This document shows, piece after piece, positions 43,661-52,580 of a stretch of 64,000 nt of DNA. The notes beneath the pieces were generated by a model. That model did not search any database and was not told the DNA's origin. It saw only the letters and a list, made by a program, of their open reading frames with translations. Source of the DNA: Flammeovirga aprica JL-4 (GTDB lineage: Bacteria; Bacteroidota; Bacteroidia; Cytophagales; Flammeovirgaceae); the NCBI RefSeq assembly GCF_012844305.1, contig NZ_JABANE010000042.1, forward strand, positions 1 through 64,000, read 5' to 3'. Both the position numbers and the translations under genes were made by a program. Every line of letters begins with the position of its first letter. Positions within the stretch are counted from its first letter, which is position 1.

Positions 43661-43766
43661 GGTCAGACACGTTTTTTAGACGTAGTTAGTCTGATGCATT
43701 TTTTAGGTTTACCTGTTCAGATTCGTTTTATCACTTTTCTCGGTCAGACACGTAGGTCTGCCCCTA
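43661..43766. repeat. GGTCAGACACGT repeats
   Basis: GGTCAGACACGT occurs at 43661-43672 and again at 43742-43753. TCAGAC (43663-43668) pairs with GTCTGA (43688-43693), and CAGAC..GTCTG pairs at 43745-43760, followed by GCCCCTAC. The second copy abuts the stop of the NarL-type regulator and may form its transcript end. The motif family (CAGACCTACGTGTCTG with a GTAGGGGC flank) recalls an interspersed repeat, from memory only. Confidence 0.5.
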
Positions 43767-44390
43767 CTAGATGAAACCTTCGCTTTTTGCTTTTGTTACG
43801 GCTTCGATCTTGTTTGAAACTTGAAGCTTCAGATATATATTTTTAATATGGAATTTTACCGTATCTTTTGACACTGAAATTTGGTCCGCGATGTCCATAT
43901 AACTTTTTCCTTCTGCCAATAAATTCAGCACATCGGTTTCTCTGCCTGTTAAAGGCGACTCACTTTCTCTTCGGAAAGATTTTACAACCAATTTTGCAAT
44001 ATGTGTAGACATTGGCGCCCCACCTGCAGAAACTTCGTCTAATGCTTTTAATAGTTGAGTGTGATTGCTGTTTTTAGTGATGTAGCCCGTTGCACCTGCA
44101 CACAATGCGTCAAATACATATTGACTGTTTTCGTGTACAGAAATGATTAATATGTCAGTTTTAGGCAATGTCTGTCTTATTTGTCTTGTCCCTTCAATGC
44201 CATTCATTCCAGGAAGATCGATATCCATCAACACAATTTCGGGCTGATCTGATTTTAGGTTTGACAGTGCATCTTCACAATTATCATAAGTGCTGATAAC
44301 AGAGTAATCATTTGTTTTTGTTTCGATTAGAAGTTTAAATGCTTCTTGAACATCTTGATTGTCTTCTACAATGATGATTTTTTTTCTCAT
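43767..44390 (-). CDS. NarL-type response regulator
   Basis: Response regulator of 207 aa: receiver domain with acidic pocket E9/D10, phospho-acceptor D56 in IVLMDIDLPGMNG and the lysine near residue 107 (ITKNSNHTQL), then a LuxR/GerE helix-turn-helix at about 145-207 (PLTGRETDVLNLLAEGKSYMDIADQISVSKDTVKFHIKNIYLKL). It lies downstream of the propeller histidine kinase at 44591 and is its likely partner; a terminator between them (44406-44446) implies a separate promoter. Confidence 0.94.
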   Translation of the reverse strand: MRKKIIIVEDNQDVQEAFKLLIETKTNDYSVISTYDNCEDALSNLKSDQPEIVLMDIDLPGMNGIEGTRQIRQTLPKTDILIISVHENSQYVFDALCAGATGYITKNSNHTQLLKALDEVSAGGAPMSTHIAKLVVKSFRRESESPLTGRETDVLNLLAEGKSYMDIADQISVSKDTVKFHIKNIYLKLQVSNKIEAVTKAKSEGFI

Positions 44391-44405
44391 GACATTATTT
44401 TAAGA

Positions 44406-44446
44406 AAAAAAAAGAGGTGAAACAATATAGAATCACCTCTTTTTTG
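44406..44446 (-). terminator. Terminator between kinase and regulator genes
   Basis: AAAAAAGAGGTGA pairs with TCACCTCTTTTTT; T-runs occur on both sides. On the minus strand it ends the kinase mRNA 145 bases after its stop, before the regulator start. Confidence 0.78.
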
Positions 44447-44590
44447 GTTTTCAACAATAAGAATGAGTTCCCCAACTCGTATAGTATTTAGGGGTTAATT
44501 AGGAATTGTACTGCTTAACGATTCATTTTATTCAAATTTATCATATATAGACGCTCGTTGTACTACCCATAAGGGTAGTATTAGCATTAT

Positions 44591-47581
44591 TCAATCAAAA
44601 TCTATATTAAATTGAACGATAATTGTAGTTCCTTTCCCCACATTCGATTCTATATTCAGCGTTGCAGACCCCAGTTTGTTGATCCTTGCTTTCATGTTTT
44701 TTAGCCCGTTTCCATTCTTTTTCATCTGATCATCAGAAATTCCCACACCATTGTCTTTAATACTGAAAGTAGCTACTCTGTTTTTGATATTTAAGGATAA
44801 GTAAACGTGAGTGGCCTGTGCGTATTTTGCAATATTGGTCATGGCTTCTTTAAAAATGAAAACAAGTTGCAGACTCCAGCTTTGCGGAAGTATCAGCCGA
44901 TCATGCCCTGAGAGTTCTTTGTGTGTATGATAACGTATGTCCAAATCATCAAAAAACTCTTCCCCAAAATCTTTAATGTAGTCATATATAACCCCTAACT
45001 CATCATTTTGGGCATCAATTGACCAGATAAAATCCCGCGTTCCTGTATAAAGCTGTTTTGATTGTGTTTCTATTCTGGAAAGAATTTTCTCAATTTCCTC
45101 ATCTTTACCCTTTATTTTCATCGATGCCAAATCAGATAATACAGTAATACTCGCTAGCTTGTTACCCATTTCATCATGAAAATCCTGTGCAATTTCTTTA
45201 CGTACCCTCGTCAGCTTTTCTTGTGCAACGGTTTTTTGCTGCAGTATCTTTTTCAACTCGGTAGCTTTTCCTTTTTCTTTTTTAATAAGAAGATTGGCAT
45301 AGTAGACCACCGAAATTAAAATGAGAATAATCACTCCGCCTTTAAAGAAAGGGTACTCCCAGAAATACCCATTTACATCTAGAGTGGCTTCATGAGGGAC
45401 AGACCATTCTGATCCAGTTGTTTTTCCTCTCAAGTAAAGTTTGTAGGTGTCAGGAAATTGATTGCTGATGGTAAGACTATTTTGATAGGGGAAATCAATC
45501 CAGTCACTATTTTTAGATAACTTGTATTGCAGTCGCAGTGAAGCCATTTCAGACAGCACACTGATATTGATAGGCAACTGAATAGCTCCTTGTTTGCTGT
45601 GTGCACTATAATTCTCCTGTTTCCACAAAACCACAGGAGGGTCATTATTTTTCACTAGAGAATGATTGGGCATACTGATCATACCTCTGTGTGTACCGAT
45701 CCATAGTCTGTGGTCTTCTGACTCAAAGATACAAGTTACCTGATCAGAGAGTAAACCTGAAGACTCATCAAATTCACGGATCAGGATTCCATCTTGAAAA
45801 ACCGCCAACCCATTTTCAGATCCCACCCACAGCTGCCCTAGGTGATCGAACTTTAGCGTCAGACAATTCACATTATCAAGTGATTTGATTTTCTTTAGCG
45901 TAGCCGTTTCTAGTGATGAGAGGTCAAGAATATATAAACCGTCAGTGGTGGCAATCCATAAATAGCCATTGGGATCATTAATATTGAAATCATTGATCCA
46001 CTCCCAGTCTTTGAAGGTAGAATGCCATGATTTTATTAAAGTGAGTTTATAATTTTCTGAATATTCATAAAGTGAAAGCGCCCCTTTTGTTGTCACCCAT
46101 ACTTTATCATTTTGAACAATAGCATTACTGAGGTTTGGAATTTCGATTTTACCCCCAGGAAAACGCCAAAACACTTTACTCAACTCGTATTTGCCCAGTT
46201 CATTCTTTTGAAAGACTTTCAGTGAATCTTCCTGAAGAAACCATAATCCTCCTTTATTTTTTCCCGCATATTTACTCCACATAATAGGAATGGAATCAAG
46301 TTCACTGGTAAAACTTTTATGATAAGTTGAAAAAACATGTAAGCTATCTTCAACATCGTATACAATATCTTTAAGAGGGTAATTTTTATAGATGGAAATA
46401 TCGTCTTTTTTGGTGTTGAGAAGGTAGGATTTACCTGTGGATGAGAAAATAATATTAGAAGAGTCGAATTGATTAATGGAAAGTATATGAGGACTTTCAA
46501 TGTCTCCAATATTGATATAATTCATATCCAGATTTTCAACCATATAAATACCATCACCCTGAGTGGAGAGCCATATTCTATCTTTTGGATCTACGTATAC
46601 TGCCGCTGTAGAGGCTTTACTTTTTAGTTTCTTTTCGAGGAAAAATTGCGTTTTTTTTGTAGGATGAATCACAAGACATTTCTGCACATTGGGGTTAGCG
46701 TGAATTGCCGCAACGATCACACCATTGTTGAGCTGATACATTGTACTCACGTAGCATTTGTTCGGCAGATCATATTCGGCAACTATCTTCCCGCTAGGAT
46801 TGAGTTTATAGATTTTACCTCTTGTCCCCGCCAACGCTCCTCCGTCTCTCGTTTTATTAAAGCTAGAAATGATTTTATCCCCTAGTGATTCCTGAAAAAA
46901 GGGCTCCTTCAAAGTAGTATCCTCCAAGATTCTTATACCTTTTGATTCTAAACCAAAAGCGAGCATTTTATTTTGATATCGGGCCATGCCCAGAGGTACA
47001 CTGTGTGTATTAAAGTTTATAGTTGTCGGGTTTTTAATGGAAGACCGATCAAAAACGAGATGTAATGTAGAGTCAGAAGTGTAGAAGAACAAACTTTTTG
47101 ATTCTCGTGTTTTTTCATTGAAATAATAACCTCCACCCCATTGCCAGCCATAAATTTCATCTTCCATACGCAACCCTTTATGCAACCTTTCAGCTTTTCC
47201 TTGTTGCAAGTAAGGGTAAGTTTTGATGGAGTCTGCCGATTCATCAAAAACATGTATACCGCCTCTCCATGTAAAAAGGTAGAGAGAGTCTGAATAATTT
47301 TCATTAAAGCCAATAACGAATGGTGATTTCAGACCGTCTTTTATTGTGTAGTTTTTAAATGATTTTCCATCAAATACAGAAAGTCCATCATCCGTACCAA
47401 TCCATAATTTCCCTTTGTATTCTTTCATCAGGAAAGAGTAGTTATGCGCCAGTCCGTCGTTCTTGGTCCAGTGGTGCATAAACAGTTCCTGTCCCCAAAG
47501 CGGGGTGGTTGAGATAACAAAAAGTAGAATGAATATTGGTCTGAACAAGGTCATTAATATGTTAAAAAAAATATTTTTCAA
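44591..47581 (-). CDS. Propeller sensor histidine kinase (HisKA_3)
   Basis: Membrane sensor kinase of 996 aa. Seen: signal peptide (ending LWGQ, about residue 30), two-component-regulator propeller repeats across about 35-660 (for example GKLWIGTDDGLSVFDGKSF, GYLWIATTDGLYIL, HRLWIGTHRGMISM), a Y_Y_Y-like beta domain at about 670-735, one membrane span near 742-760, a coiled coil, the HisKA_3 motif QDFHDEMGNKLASI with H802, and an HATPase domain with FKEAMTNIAKYAQA and GNGLKNMKARI. This architecture detects extracellular glycans in Bacteroidota. It pairs with the NarL-type regulator downstream; the SLC45-like sugar transporter starts 328 bases away on the other strand, a possible target. Confidence 0.94.
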   Translation of the reverse strand: MKNIFFNILMTLFRPIFILLFVISTTPLWGQELFMHHWTKNDGLAHNYSFLMKEYKGKLWIGTDDGLSVFDGKSFKNYTIKDGLKSPFVIGFNENYSDSLYLFTWRGGIHVFDESADSIKTYPYLQQGKAERLHKGLRMEDEIYGWQWGGGYYFNEKTRESKSLFFYTSDSTLHLVFDRSSIKNPTTINFNTHSVPLGMARYQNKMLAFGLESKGIRILEDTTLKEPFFQESLGDKIISSFNKTRDGGALAGTRGKIYKLNPSGKIVAEYDLPNKCYVSTMYQLNNGVIVAAIHANPNVQKCLVIHPTKKTQFFLEKKLKSKASTAAVYVDPKDRIWLSTQGDGIYMVENLDMNYINIGDIESPHILSINQFDSSNIIFSSTGKSYLLNTKKDDISIYKNYPLKDIVYDVEDSLHVFSTYHKSFTSELDSIPIMWSKYAGKNKGGLWFLQEDSLKVFQKNELGKYELSKVFWRFPGGKIEIPNLSNAIVQNDKVWVTTKGALSLYEYSENYKLTLIKSWHSTFKDWEWINDFNINDPNGYLWIATTDGLYILDLSSLETATLKKIKSLDNVNCLTLKFDHLGQLWVGSENGLAVFQDGILIREFDESSGLLSDQVTCIFESEDHRLWIGTHRGMISMPNHSLVKNNDPPVVLWKQENYSAHSKQGAIQLPINISVLSEMASLRLQYKLSKNSDWIDFPYQNSLTISNQFPDTYKLYLRGKTTGSEWSVPHEATLDVNGYFWEYPFFKGGVIILILISVVYYANLLIKKEKGKATELKKILQQKTVAQEKLTRVRKEIAQDFHDEMGNKLASITVLSDLASMKIKGKDEEIEKILSRIETQSKQLYTGTRDFIWSIDAQNDELGVIYDYIKDFGEEFFDDLDIRYHTHKELSGHDRLILPQSWSLQLVFIFKEAMTNIAKYAQATHVYLSLNIKNRVATFSIKDNGVGISDDQMKKNGNGLKNMKARINKLGSATLNIESNVGKGTTIIVQFNIDFD

Positions 47582-47908
47582 AGAAGTGATAGGACTGCAA
47601 CCCGTTGTAATATAAAAAGATTTAATCGAATGAAATAATAATGCTTAAGATCATTAGTTTGTGTTACAGTCTTAAATATATTTGTTAGGAAATGAAAATG
47701 AAAAATATAAGCCAGGACAAAAATAAGTGCTAAGCCAAAAATAATTGATCATTAATTCTTGATTATTTTTTGTGAGTACAACGCAAAACAAGAATCAGAA
47801 TTAGTAACAAATAATTTTATCATAGTACTGACATCAATCAAACAACATATAAAACCTTTGTTCCTGCTTATAAACAACCTTTAAATATAGCTACAAAAAA
47901 GTACCATT
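47582..47908. other. Divergent region between propeller kinase and sugar transporter
   Basis: No gene. Contains the AT palindromic repeat copy B (47722-47784, minus orientation) and a short frame ATGAAAATGAAAAATATAAG (47693) of uncertain meaning. Promoters of the kinase and transporter must lie here but are not resolved. Confidence 0.45.
47722..47784 (-). repeat. AT-rich dispersed palindromic repeat, copy B
   Basis: On the minus strand it starts with the same 22 bases as copy A (GCGTTGTACTCAC and onward; 47784-47763) and continues with a related AT-rich palindrome ending AGCACTTATT. It lies in the divergent region between two genes, so it is not merely a terminator. Confidence 0.7.
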
Positions 47909-49228
47909 ATGTTAGAAATACAAAAGAAATTAAAATCTTCCTTTTTCGTACTTCTTAGCCTTCCATCCACGGCAATGGGTTTTGCATTATCGATTCAAAT
48001 TGCAGCGCTAAGTTGGATTCTAAACACCAAATACGGATTTGATATTCATGAAGTGGGAATTGTGTGGGCAGCAGGCCCAATAGCAGGAATTATTGGTCAG
48101 CCTTTAGCAGGTTTGGCTTCTGATAAAGTTTGGTTTTTAGGAGGAAGAAGAAGGCCTTTTATTCTGATAGGAGGTGTCTTGACGGCATTAATGTTACTGG
48201 CTTTACCCAATATTCACGTGATTTCAGAGGCTCTGGGTTTTGAGCCTACGAAAGCGTTGGAAGATCTCAAAGAAGGACAATTTCCTGCTTCTATTTATGT
48301 AGCGATTGCAGTAGCATTGATTCTTGATTTATCGATCAATATCAGTTTTAACCCCACTAGATCAATAATAGCCGACGTTACCAATGAAGATACTGTAACC
48401 AAAGGGTACACTTGGATGCAAACTATCTCGGGTACATTTGGTGTATTGGCCTACTTCTTAGGATCTACTTTAGGTAATATCTCACTGATTTATTTTGGTG
48501 TTTTTTTAGTATTTATCTTCTCAGTATTGCCAGTGTTCTTTATTGAAGAGCCTAAAACATTAAACAGTGCTGAAGAGGAGGAAGATGGTTCTGGAAGATC
48601 AGAAACGGATACAACAGGGTTTGTTAAAGTACTATTAGCACATGCTCCTACGTGGTTAGGTATTCAGACTATGTTTGTCTTTATGTTTGCCTATGTACAG
48701 CAAGAATATCCAAATCTTGGAGATGAGGAAGTGGGAAGTGTAATCAACTGGTCATTCTTAATTTTTAATGCTGTTGCTGCCATTTTACCTGCATTGGTAT
48801 TGGAGCCTATCACAAAGAAAATTGGTAGAGTGAAAACACACGCTATTTGTATTGGTATTATGGCTGTAGGGTATGCCGGAATGATCTTCTTAGGCAACAA
48901 TTCAGTATTTATGATTTATACCATGATGGTGATTTTGGGTATTGGATGGGCCGCTACGGTATCATTGCCGTTTGCGATCATGTCTGAGAAAGTAGCCAAA
49001 GCAAAAATGGGATTCTACATGGGTATTTTCAATTTATCAGTAGTATTACCACAGTTGGCCGTTTCAGCATTTATCGGTAAAATCCTTTCTGATGCAGAAG
49101 ACAAAACGTTGATGTTCTATATCGCATCTGTTGCGTTGGCAATTTCGGCTGTAGTTTGGCTGACCGTCAAAGAATCGAAAACTACTGGTGAGGCTTCTTC
49201 AATTAAATCAGGAGGGGGACATCACTAG
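47909..49228 (+). CDS. SLC45-like MFS sugar transporter
   Basis: Inner membrane transporter of 439 aa with 12 membrane spans. Seen: the first-half loop WFLGGRRRPFILIGGV, the glycine-arginine motif of SLC45/plant sucrose-type transporters, and PTRSIIADVTNEDTVTKGYTWMQ in mid-sequence. This group imports disaccharides such as maltose or sucrose with protons. No sugar-binding domain or phosphotransferase partner is adjacent. The terminator at 49254-49289 follows. Regulation by the divergent propeller kinase and NarL-type regulator is plausible. Confidence 0.85.
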   Translation: MLEIQKKLKSSFFVLLSLPSTAMGFALSIQIAALSWILNTKYGFDIHEVGIVWAAGPIAGIIGQPLAGLASDKVWFLGGRRRPFILIGGVLTALMLLALPNIHVISEALGFEPTKALEDLKEGQFPASIYVAIAVALILDLSINISFNPTRSIIADVTNEDTVTKGYTWMQTISGTFGVLAYFLGSTLGNISLIYFGVFLVFIFSVLPVFFIEEPKTLNSAEEEEDGSGRSETDTTGFVKVLLAHAPTWLGIQTMFVFMFAYVQQEYPNLGDEEVGSVINWSFLIFNAVAAILPALVLEPITKKIGRVKTHAICIGIMAVGYAGMIFLGNNSVFMIYTMMVILGIGWAATVSLPFAIMSEKVAKAKMGFYMGIFNLSVVLPQLAVSAFIGKILSDAEDKTLMFYIASVALAISAVVWLTVKESKTTGEASSIKSGGGHH

Positions 49229-49253
49229 AAATAATAAATTCAGAACTATATAT

Positions 49254-49289
49254 AAAGAGCTGACAATTTCGATTGCCAGCTCTTTTTTA
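49254..49289 (+). terminator. Terminator of the MFS gene
   Basis: AAAGAGCTG.CAAT pairs with ATTG.CAGCTCTTT around the tetraloop TTCG, then six or more T. Confidence 0.85.
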
Positions 49290-49338
49290 TTGTACAAAGC
49301 TTTAATAAAACTGAAACTGTTTCAAGAAGCTTTATCAT

Positions 49339-50967
49339 CTATCTTTTAATACATCTTTGCGTATAAGTCCCTTTATCAGATCTCAACAACATAATATAAG
49401 TGCCTCTAGGTTGGCTAGAAAGATCAATGCTTACAGTGTTGTTTTTATCATAAATATATTTTGTCAATATCTTTTTTCCATAAATAGAAAGCACCTCAAC
49501 AACTCCTTGCTGATGCATATATTCTGAAGGATTGAATGTGAAGATACCCTCAGAAGGATTAGGGAAAATAGTAAAAGAGGAATCAACAGCAGGAGGTCTT
49601 ATCCCCACAACGCCATCTTGAATGTAGATTTGGTTTGATGGATAAGAATAAGCATTATTATTGATCAAGTACACCCTGTAAGAGATCTTTTTTGATACTT
49701 CAGAAGGGTCGTAATAATAATTATAGCTGTCGGTTGTAAGGCTGAGGGCAGGGCTGATGATTTGATACCCTTCGTTATCAATTTGTTTTTCAACAATAAT
49801 CGCCTTCGCATTATCCACATCTTCCAGTGTCCACGTTAAAGCGTGAAAGTCTTTCCCTTGTGTAGCGTTTAAGTTGATTGTTCCAGTAGGGGAATCTGCA
49901 TTCAAGGTTGCTCTTTGAGGTGCACTATCCATCACAATGTCCACTCTCGCTTTTTGATCTAAACTAAACATGGTCATACAAGCATCATCTGTATAATCCA
50001 TGAAGTTTTGATATTGAGCTGAATTGAACTTTTCAGTTTCACATAGATATGTCGTAACATTAGAGTTTGTGCCATCACAAACGGTGATGCTGCCACTTGC
50101 ATGATTGCTGGAGATATGGGGAGTGTCATCACAAAAATCATGATTTAAATACTCTCCTTGATCATCTACAGCACAACTAGAATTGCCCCCAGTTCCCCAT
50201 ATATGTAACAACCCGAAGTAATGCCCTAATTCATGTGTCAATGTTCTACCAAGGTCATATGGAGCCCTAAGGTTATCGTAGGTTTTAAATTCATTAGACC
50301 CAAAAAAATTAGGATCAATGACCACTCCATCTATGGTGTTAGAAGCAATTTCACCACTGCCCACAATTCCGTCAGCGAATTCAAGGTAATTAGGGAAGAA
50401 AGCATATCCAAGATCACCGCTTGATAAAGGAATCACCCAAATGTTGAGGTATTTTTCAGGATTCCAAATATTTTCACTGATTAGCCTGTTGGCTTGAATT
50501 GATGAATAGCCTCCTGATCCCACAATTCTATTGACCCCAGGTTCTTCTAGTTCATTACCATTAGGATCATAAATAGCCATTTTCAATTCTATATTGAGTT
50601 TAGAAATGCTATTTTGAAATTCTTGTAAAGTTTGCTCTTTATTGGGATTTTCTAGCTTCAGGTCTTTATTGGTAGCATTGATCTGCGACATAATTTGATC
50701 ATAAGACAGGTTATTGCCAGTATCAATACTTTCGTTGCTCCGGTGAACAATATGCACAACTACCGGAAGATTTAGAAGTGTAGTTCTATTTGTTTTTTTT
50801 ATTTTTGCTTGTGATAGATAAGGTGTTGTTCTAAATTGTGTAACAGGCGTGTGTGTGTGAGTACCGCTCGAGCATTGTCTAACAGGTCTTTGAGTTTGAC
50901 CATTAACAGTGAAAGCGGTGAAAAAAAAAGCACAAAAAGCCAGTTGTATTTTATTTATTGATAACAT
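49339..50967 (-). CDS. Secreted M43 zinc metalloprotease with T9SS tail
   Basis: Pappalysin-type (M43B) protease of 542 aa exported through the type IX secretion system. Seen: signal peptide (ending TVNGQ), a pro-region, HELGHYFGLLH at residues 245-255 (H245, E246, H249, H255) followed by the downstream Met-turn segment NFMDYTDDACMTMF, a fibronectin-like spacer, and a C-terminal sorting domain starting FTIFPNPSEGIFTF and ending GTYIMLLRSDKGTYTQRCIKR. The latter is the type A T9SS signal, so the protein should be surface-attached or released. Substrate unknown. It is divergent from pyrH, 132 bases away. Confidence 0.93.
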   Translation of the reverse strand: MLSINKIQLAFCAFFFTAFTVNGQTQRPVRQCSSGTHTHTPVTQFRTTPYLSQAKIKKTNRTTLLNLPVVVHIVHRSNESIDTGNNLSYDQIMSQINATNKDLKLENPNKEQTLQEFQNSISKLNIELKMAIYDPNGNELEEPGVNRIVGSGGYSSIQANRLISENIWNPEKYLNIWVIPLSSGDLGYAFFPNYLEFADGIVGSGEIASNTIDGVVIDPNFFGSNEFKTYDNLRAPYDLGRTLTHELGHYFGLLHIWGTGGNSSCAVDDQGEYLNHDFCDDTPHISSNHASGSITVCDGTNSNVTTYLCETEKFNSAQYQNFMDYTDDACMTMFSLDQKARVDIVMDSAPQRATLNADSPTGTINLNATQGKDFHALTWTLEDVDNAKAIIVEKQIDNEGYQIISPALSLTTDSYNYYYDPSEVSKKISYRVYLINNNAYSYPSNQIYIQDGVVGIRPPAVDSSFTIFPNPSEGIFTFNPSEYMHQQGVVEVLSIYGKKILTKYIYDKNNTVSIDLSSQPRGTYIMLLRSDKGTYTQRCIKR

Positions 50968-51070
50968 GTTTAAACAGGAAGTTGAATAAAAAATGCTAAA
51001 ATATTGTCTTGCAATATGATAAGTTTTTACGAAAGGTACATATTTTCTCCCATCATTTGCATGACTTTTT

Positions 51071-51078
51071 TATATTTG
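51071..51078 (+). promoter_or_regulatory. -7 box of pyrH
   Basis: TATATTTG is a full TAnnTTTG match, 22 bases before the pyrH ATG. No TTTG stands at the expected distance (the nearest is 11 bases upstream), so a -33 element is not claimed. Confidence 0.5.
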
Positions 51079-51099
51079 CAAAACTTCAAATAGCCATAT

Positions 51100-51807
51100 A
51101 TGAAATATAAAAGAGTTCTTCTGAAATTGAGTGGCGAAGCCTTAATGGGTGAGCAACAGTATGGAATTGATCCAACACGTTTGGTTCAATACGCACAAGA
51201 GATTAAAAAAGTAGTAGACCAAGAGGTCGAAGTAGCCATTGTGATCGGTGCAGGAAATATCTTCCGTGGTATGCATTCCGACAAAATGGGAATTGACAGA
51301 GTTCAAGGTGACCACATGGGAATGTTAGCGACGGTCATCAACGGTATGGCTTTACAAAGTGCATTAGAAGGAGTGGGTGTTTACACTCGTCTGATGTCAG
51401 GAATTCAAATGGATCAGGTGTGTGAGCCTTTTATCCGTAGAAGAGCAGTACGTCACTTAGAAAAGAACAGAGTAGTGATTTTCGGTGCTGGTACTGGTAA
51501 TCCTTATTTTACAACAGACTCAGCAGCTTCACTTAGAGCAATTGAAATTGACGCTGATGTAGTATTAAAAGGTACTCGTGTAGACGGTATCTATACTGCA
51601 GATCCAGAAAAAGACCCTACAGCTACTAAGATTCCTCAATTATCTTTTGATGAAGCATTAAGCAAAAATCTTAAGATTATGGATTTAACTGCCTTTACTT
51701 TATGTAAAGAAAACAACCTTCCTATTGTAGTGTTTGATATGAACAAGCCTAACAACTTGTTTGAACTCATGTCAGGCGAACCAATTGGTACAGTTGTTTC
51801 GGAATAA
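51100..51807 (+). CDS. pyrH: UMP kinase
   Basis: Cytoplasmic uridylate kinase of 235 aa converting UMP and ATP to UDP and ADP. Seen: LLKLSGEALMG at the N-terminus, AIVIGAGNIFRG, GDHMGMLATVINGMALQSALE, the GTGNPYFTTDSAASLRAIEI segment and DGIYTADPEKDP, all in the order of the hexameric bacterial amino-acid-kinase-fold enzyme. Full length. It lies 84 bases upstream of frr, the common bacterial pair, with an 11-bp hairpin between them. The start ATG (51100) follows a -7 box at 51071-51078. Confidence 0.97.
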   Translation: MKYKRVLLKLSGEALMGEQQYGIDPTRLVQYAQEIKKVVDQEVEVAIVIGAGNIFRGMHSDKMGIDRVQGDHMGMLATVINGMALQSALEGVGVYTRLMSGIQMDQVCEPFIRRRAVRHLEKNRVVIFGAGTGNPYFTTDSAASLRAIEIDADVVLKGTRVDGIYTADPEKDPTATKIPQLSFDEALSKNLKIMDLTAFTLCKENNLPIVVFDMNKPNNLFELMSGEPIGTVVSE

Positions 51808-51818
51808 GAAATAAATTA

Positions 51819-51859
51819 GAGCGTGTTTGTTGCGTCATCGAAAGTTGGCAAACATGCTC
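51819..51859 (+). promoter_or_regulatory. Intercistronic hairpin between pyrH and frr
   Basis: GAGCGTGTTTG pairs with CAAACATGCTC over 11 bp with one wobble. A weak T-tail follows (TTGTTAAAT). It may attenuate or protect the dicistronic mRNA. Confidence 0.5.
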
Positions 51860-51891
51860 TTGTTAAATAATCCCTTAAAAAAAATAGAAAA

Positions 51892-52455
51892 ATGGAAGAG
51901 GAAATAGGAATGTACCTTGATGAGGCAAAGGATATGATGGACAAAGCCATCAGCCATACTGAACATGAATTACAAAAAATTCGTGCAGGTAAAGCTTCAG
52001 CTTCTATGTTGGACGGTCTTATGGTAAGCTATTATGGCGCTCCAACTCCTATTAACCAAGTGGCATCAGCAACTACGCCAGATGCACACTCTGTAGTAAT
52101 CAAGCCTTGGGAAAAAAATATGTTGGCTGAAATCGAAAAAGCCATCCGTGACTCAGACCTTGGTGTTAATCCTATCAACGATGGTGAGCAAGTGCGTATC
52201 AACATGCCTCCATTAACAGAAGAGCGTCGTCGTGAACTTGTAAAGAAAGTGAAAGGCGAAATCGAAAAAGGTAAAATCAGCCTTCGTAATGCTCGTAAAG
52301 AGACAAACGACGGATTGAAGAAGTTATTAAAAGATGGTGCTTCTGAAGATGCAATCAAAGATGCTGAAGCTTCAGTGCAAGATCTTACAAACAAGTATAC
52401 AGCGAAGATCGACGCGATCTTTGTAGCTAAGGAAAAAGATATTATGACTGTATAA
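51892..52455 (+). CDS. frr: Ribosome recycling factor
   Basis: Cytoplasmic factor of 187 aa that splits post-termination ribosomes together with EF-G. Seen: an N-terminal three-helix bundle piece (MMDKAISHTEHELQKIRAGKAS), the conserved LDGLMVSYYGAPTPINQVA and the central DSDLGVNPINDGEQVRINMPPLTEERR, then the long C-terminal helix (LVKKVKGEIEKGKISLRNARKE). Normal length. It shares an mRNA with pyrH and ends in the strong terminator at 52485-52536. Confidence 0.98.
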   Translation: MEEEIGMYLDEAKDMMDKAISHTEHELQKIRAGKASASMLDGLMVSYYGAPTPINQVASATTPDAHSVVIKPWEKNMLAEIEKAIRDSDLGVNPINDGEQVRINMPPLTEERRRELVKKVKGEIEKGKISLRNARKETNDGLKKLLKDGASEDAIKDAEASVQDLTNKYTAKIDAIFVAKEKDIMTV

Positions 52456-52484
52456 GTTATCTTTTCTTGTTGTATACAAGAAAG

Positions 52485-52536
52485 AAGTCTCACTACTTTA
52501 ATACATCTAATGTATGAAGTAGTGAGACTTTTTTTA
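52485..52536 (+). terminator. Terminator of the pyrH-frr unit
   Basis: AAGTCTCACTACTT pairs perfectly with AAGTAGTGAGACTT, with an inner ATACAT..ATGTAT stem, followed by seven or more T. Confidence 0.92.
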
Positions 52537-52580
52537 TTCATCATCAGCCCACTTAAGTCATGAGCTAATGATGAAATATT

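Noticed and set aside
52032..52544. 170-codon minus-strand frame
   Set aside because: Antisense of frr, which is intact and has conserved motifs.
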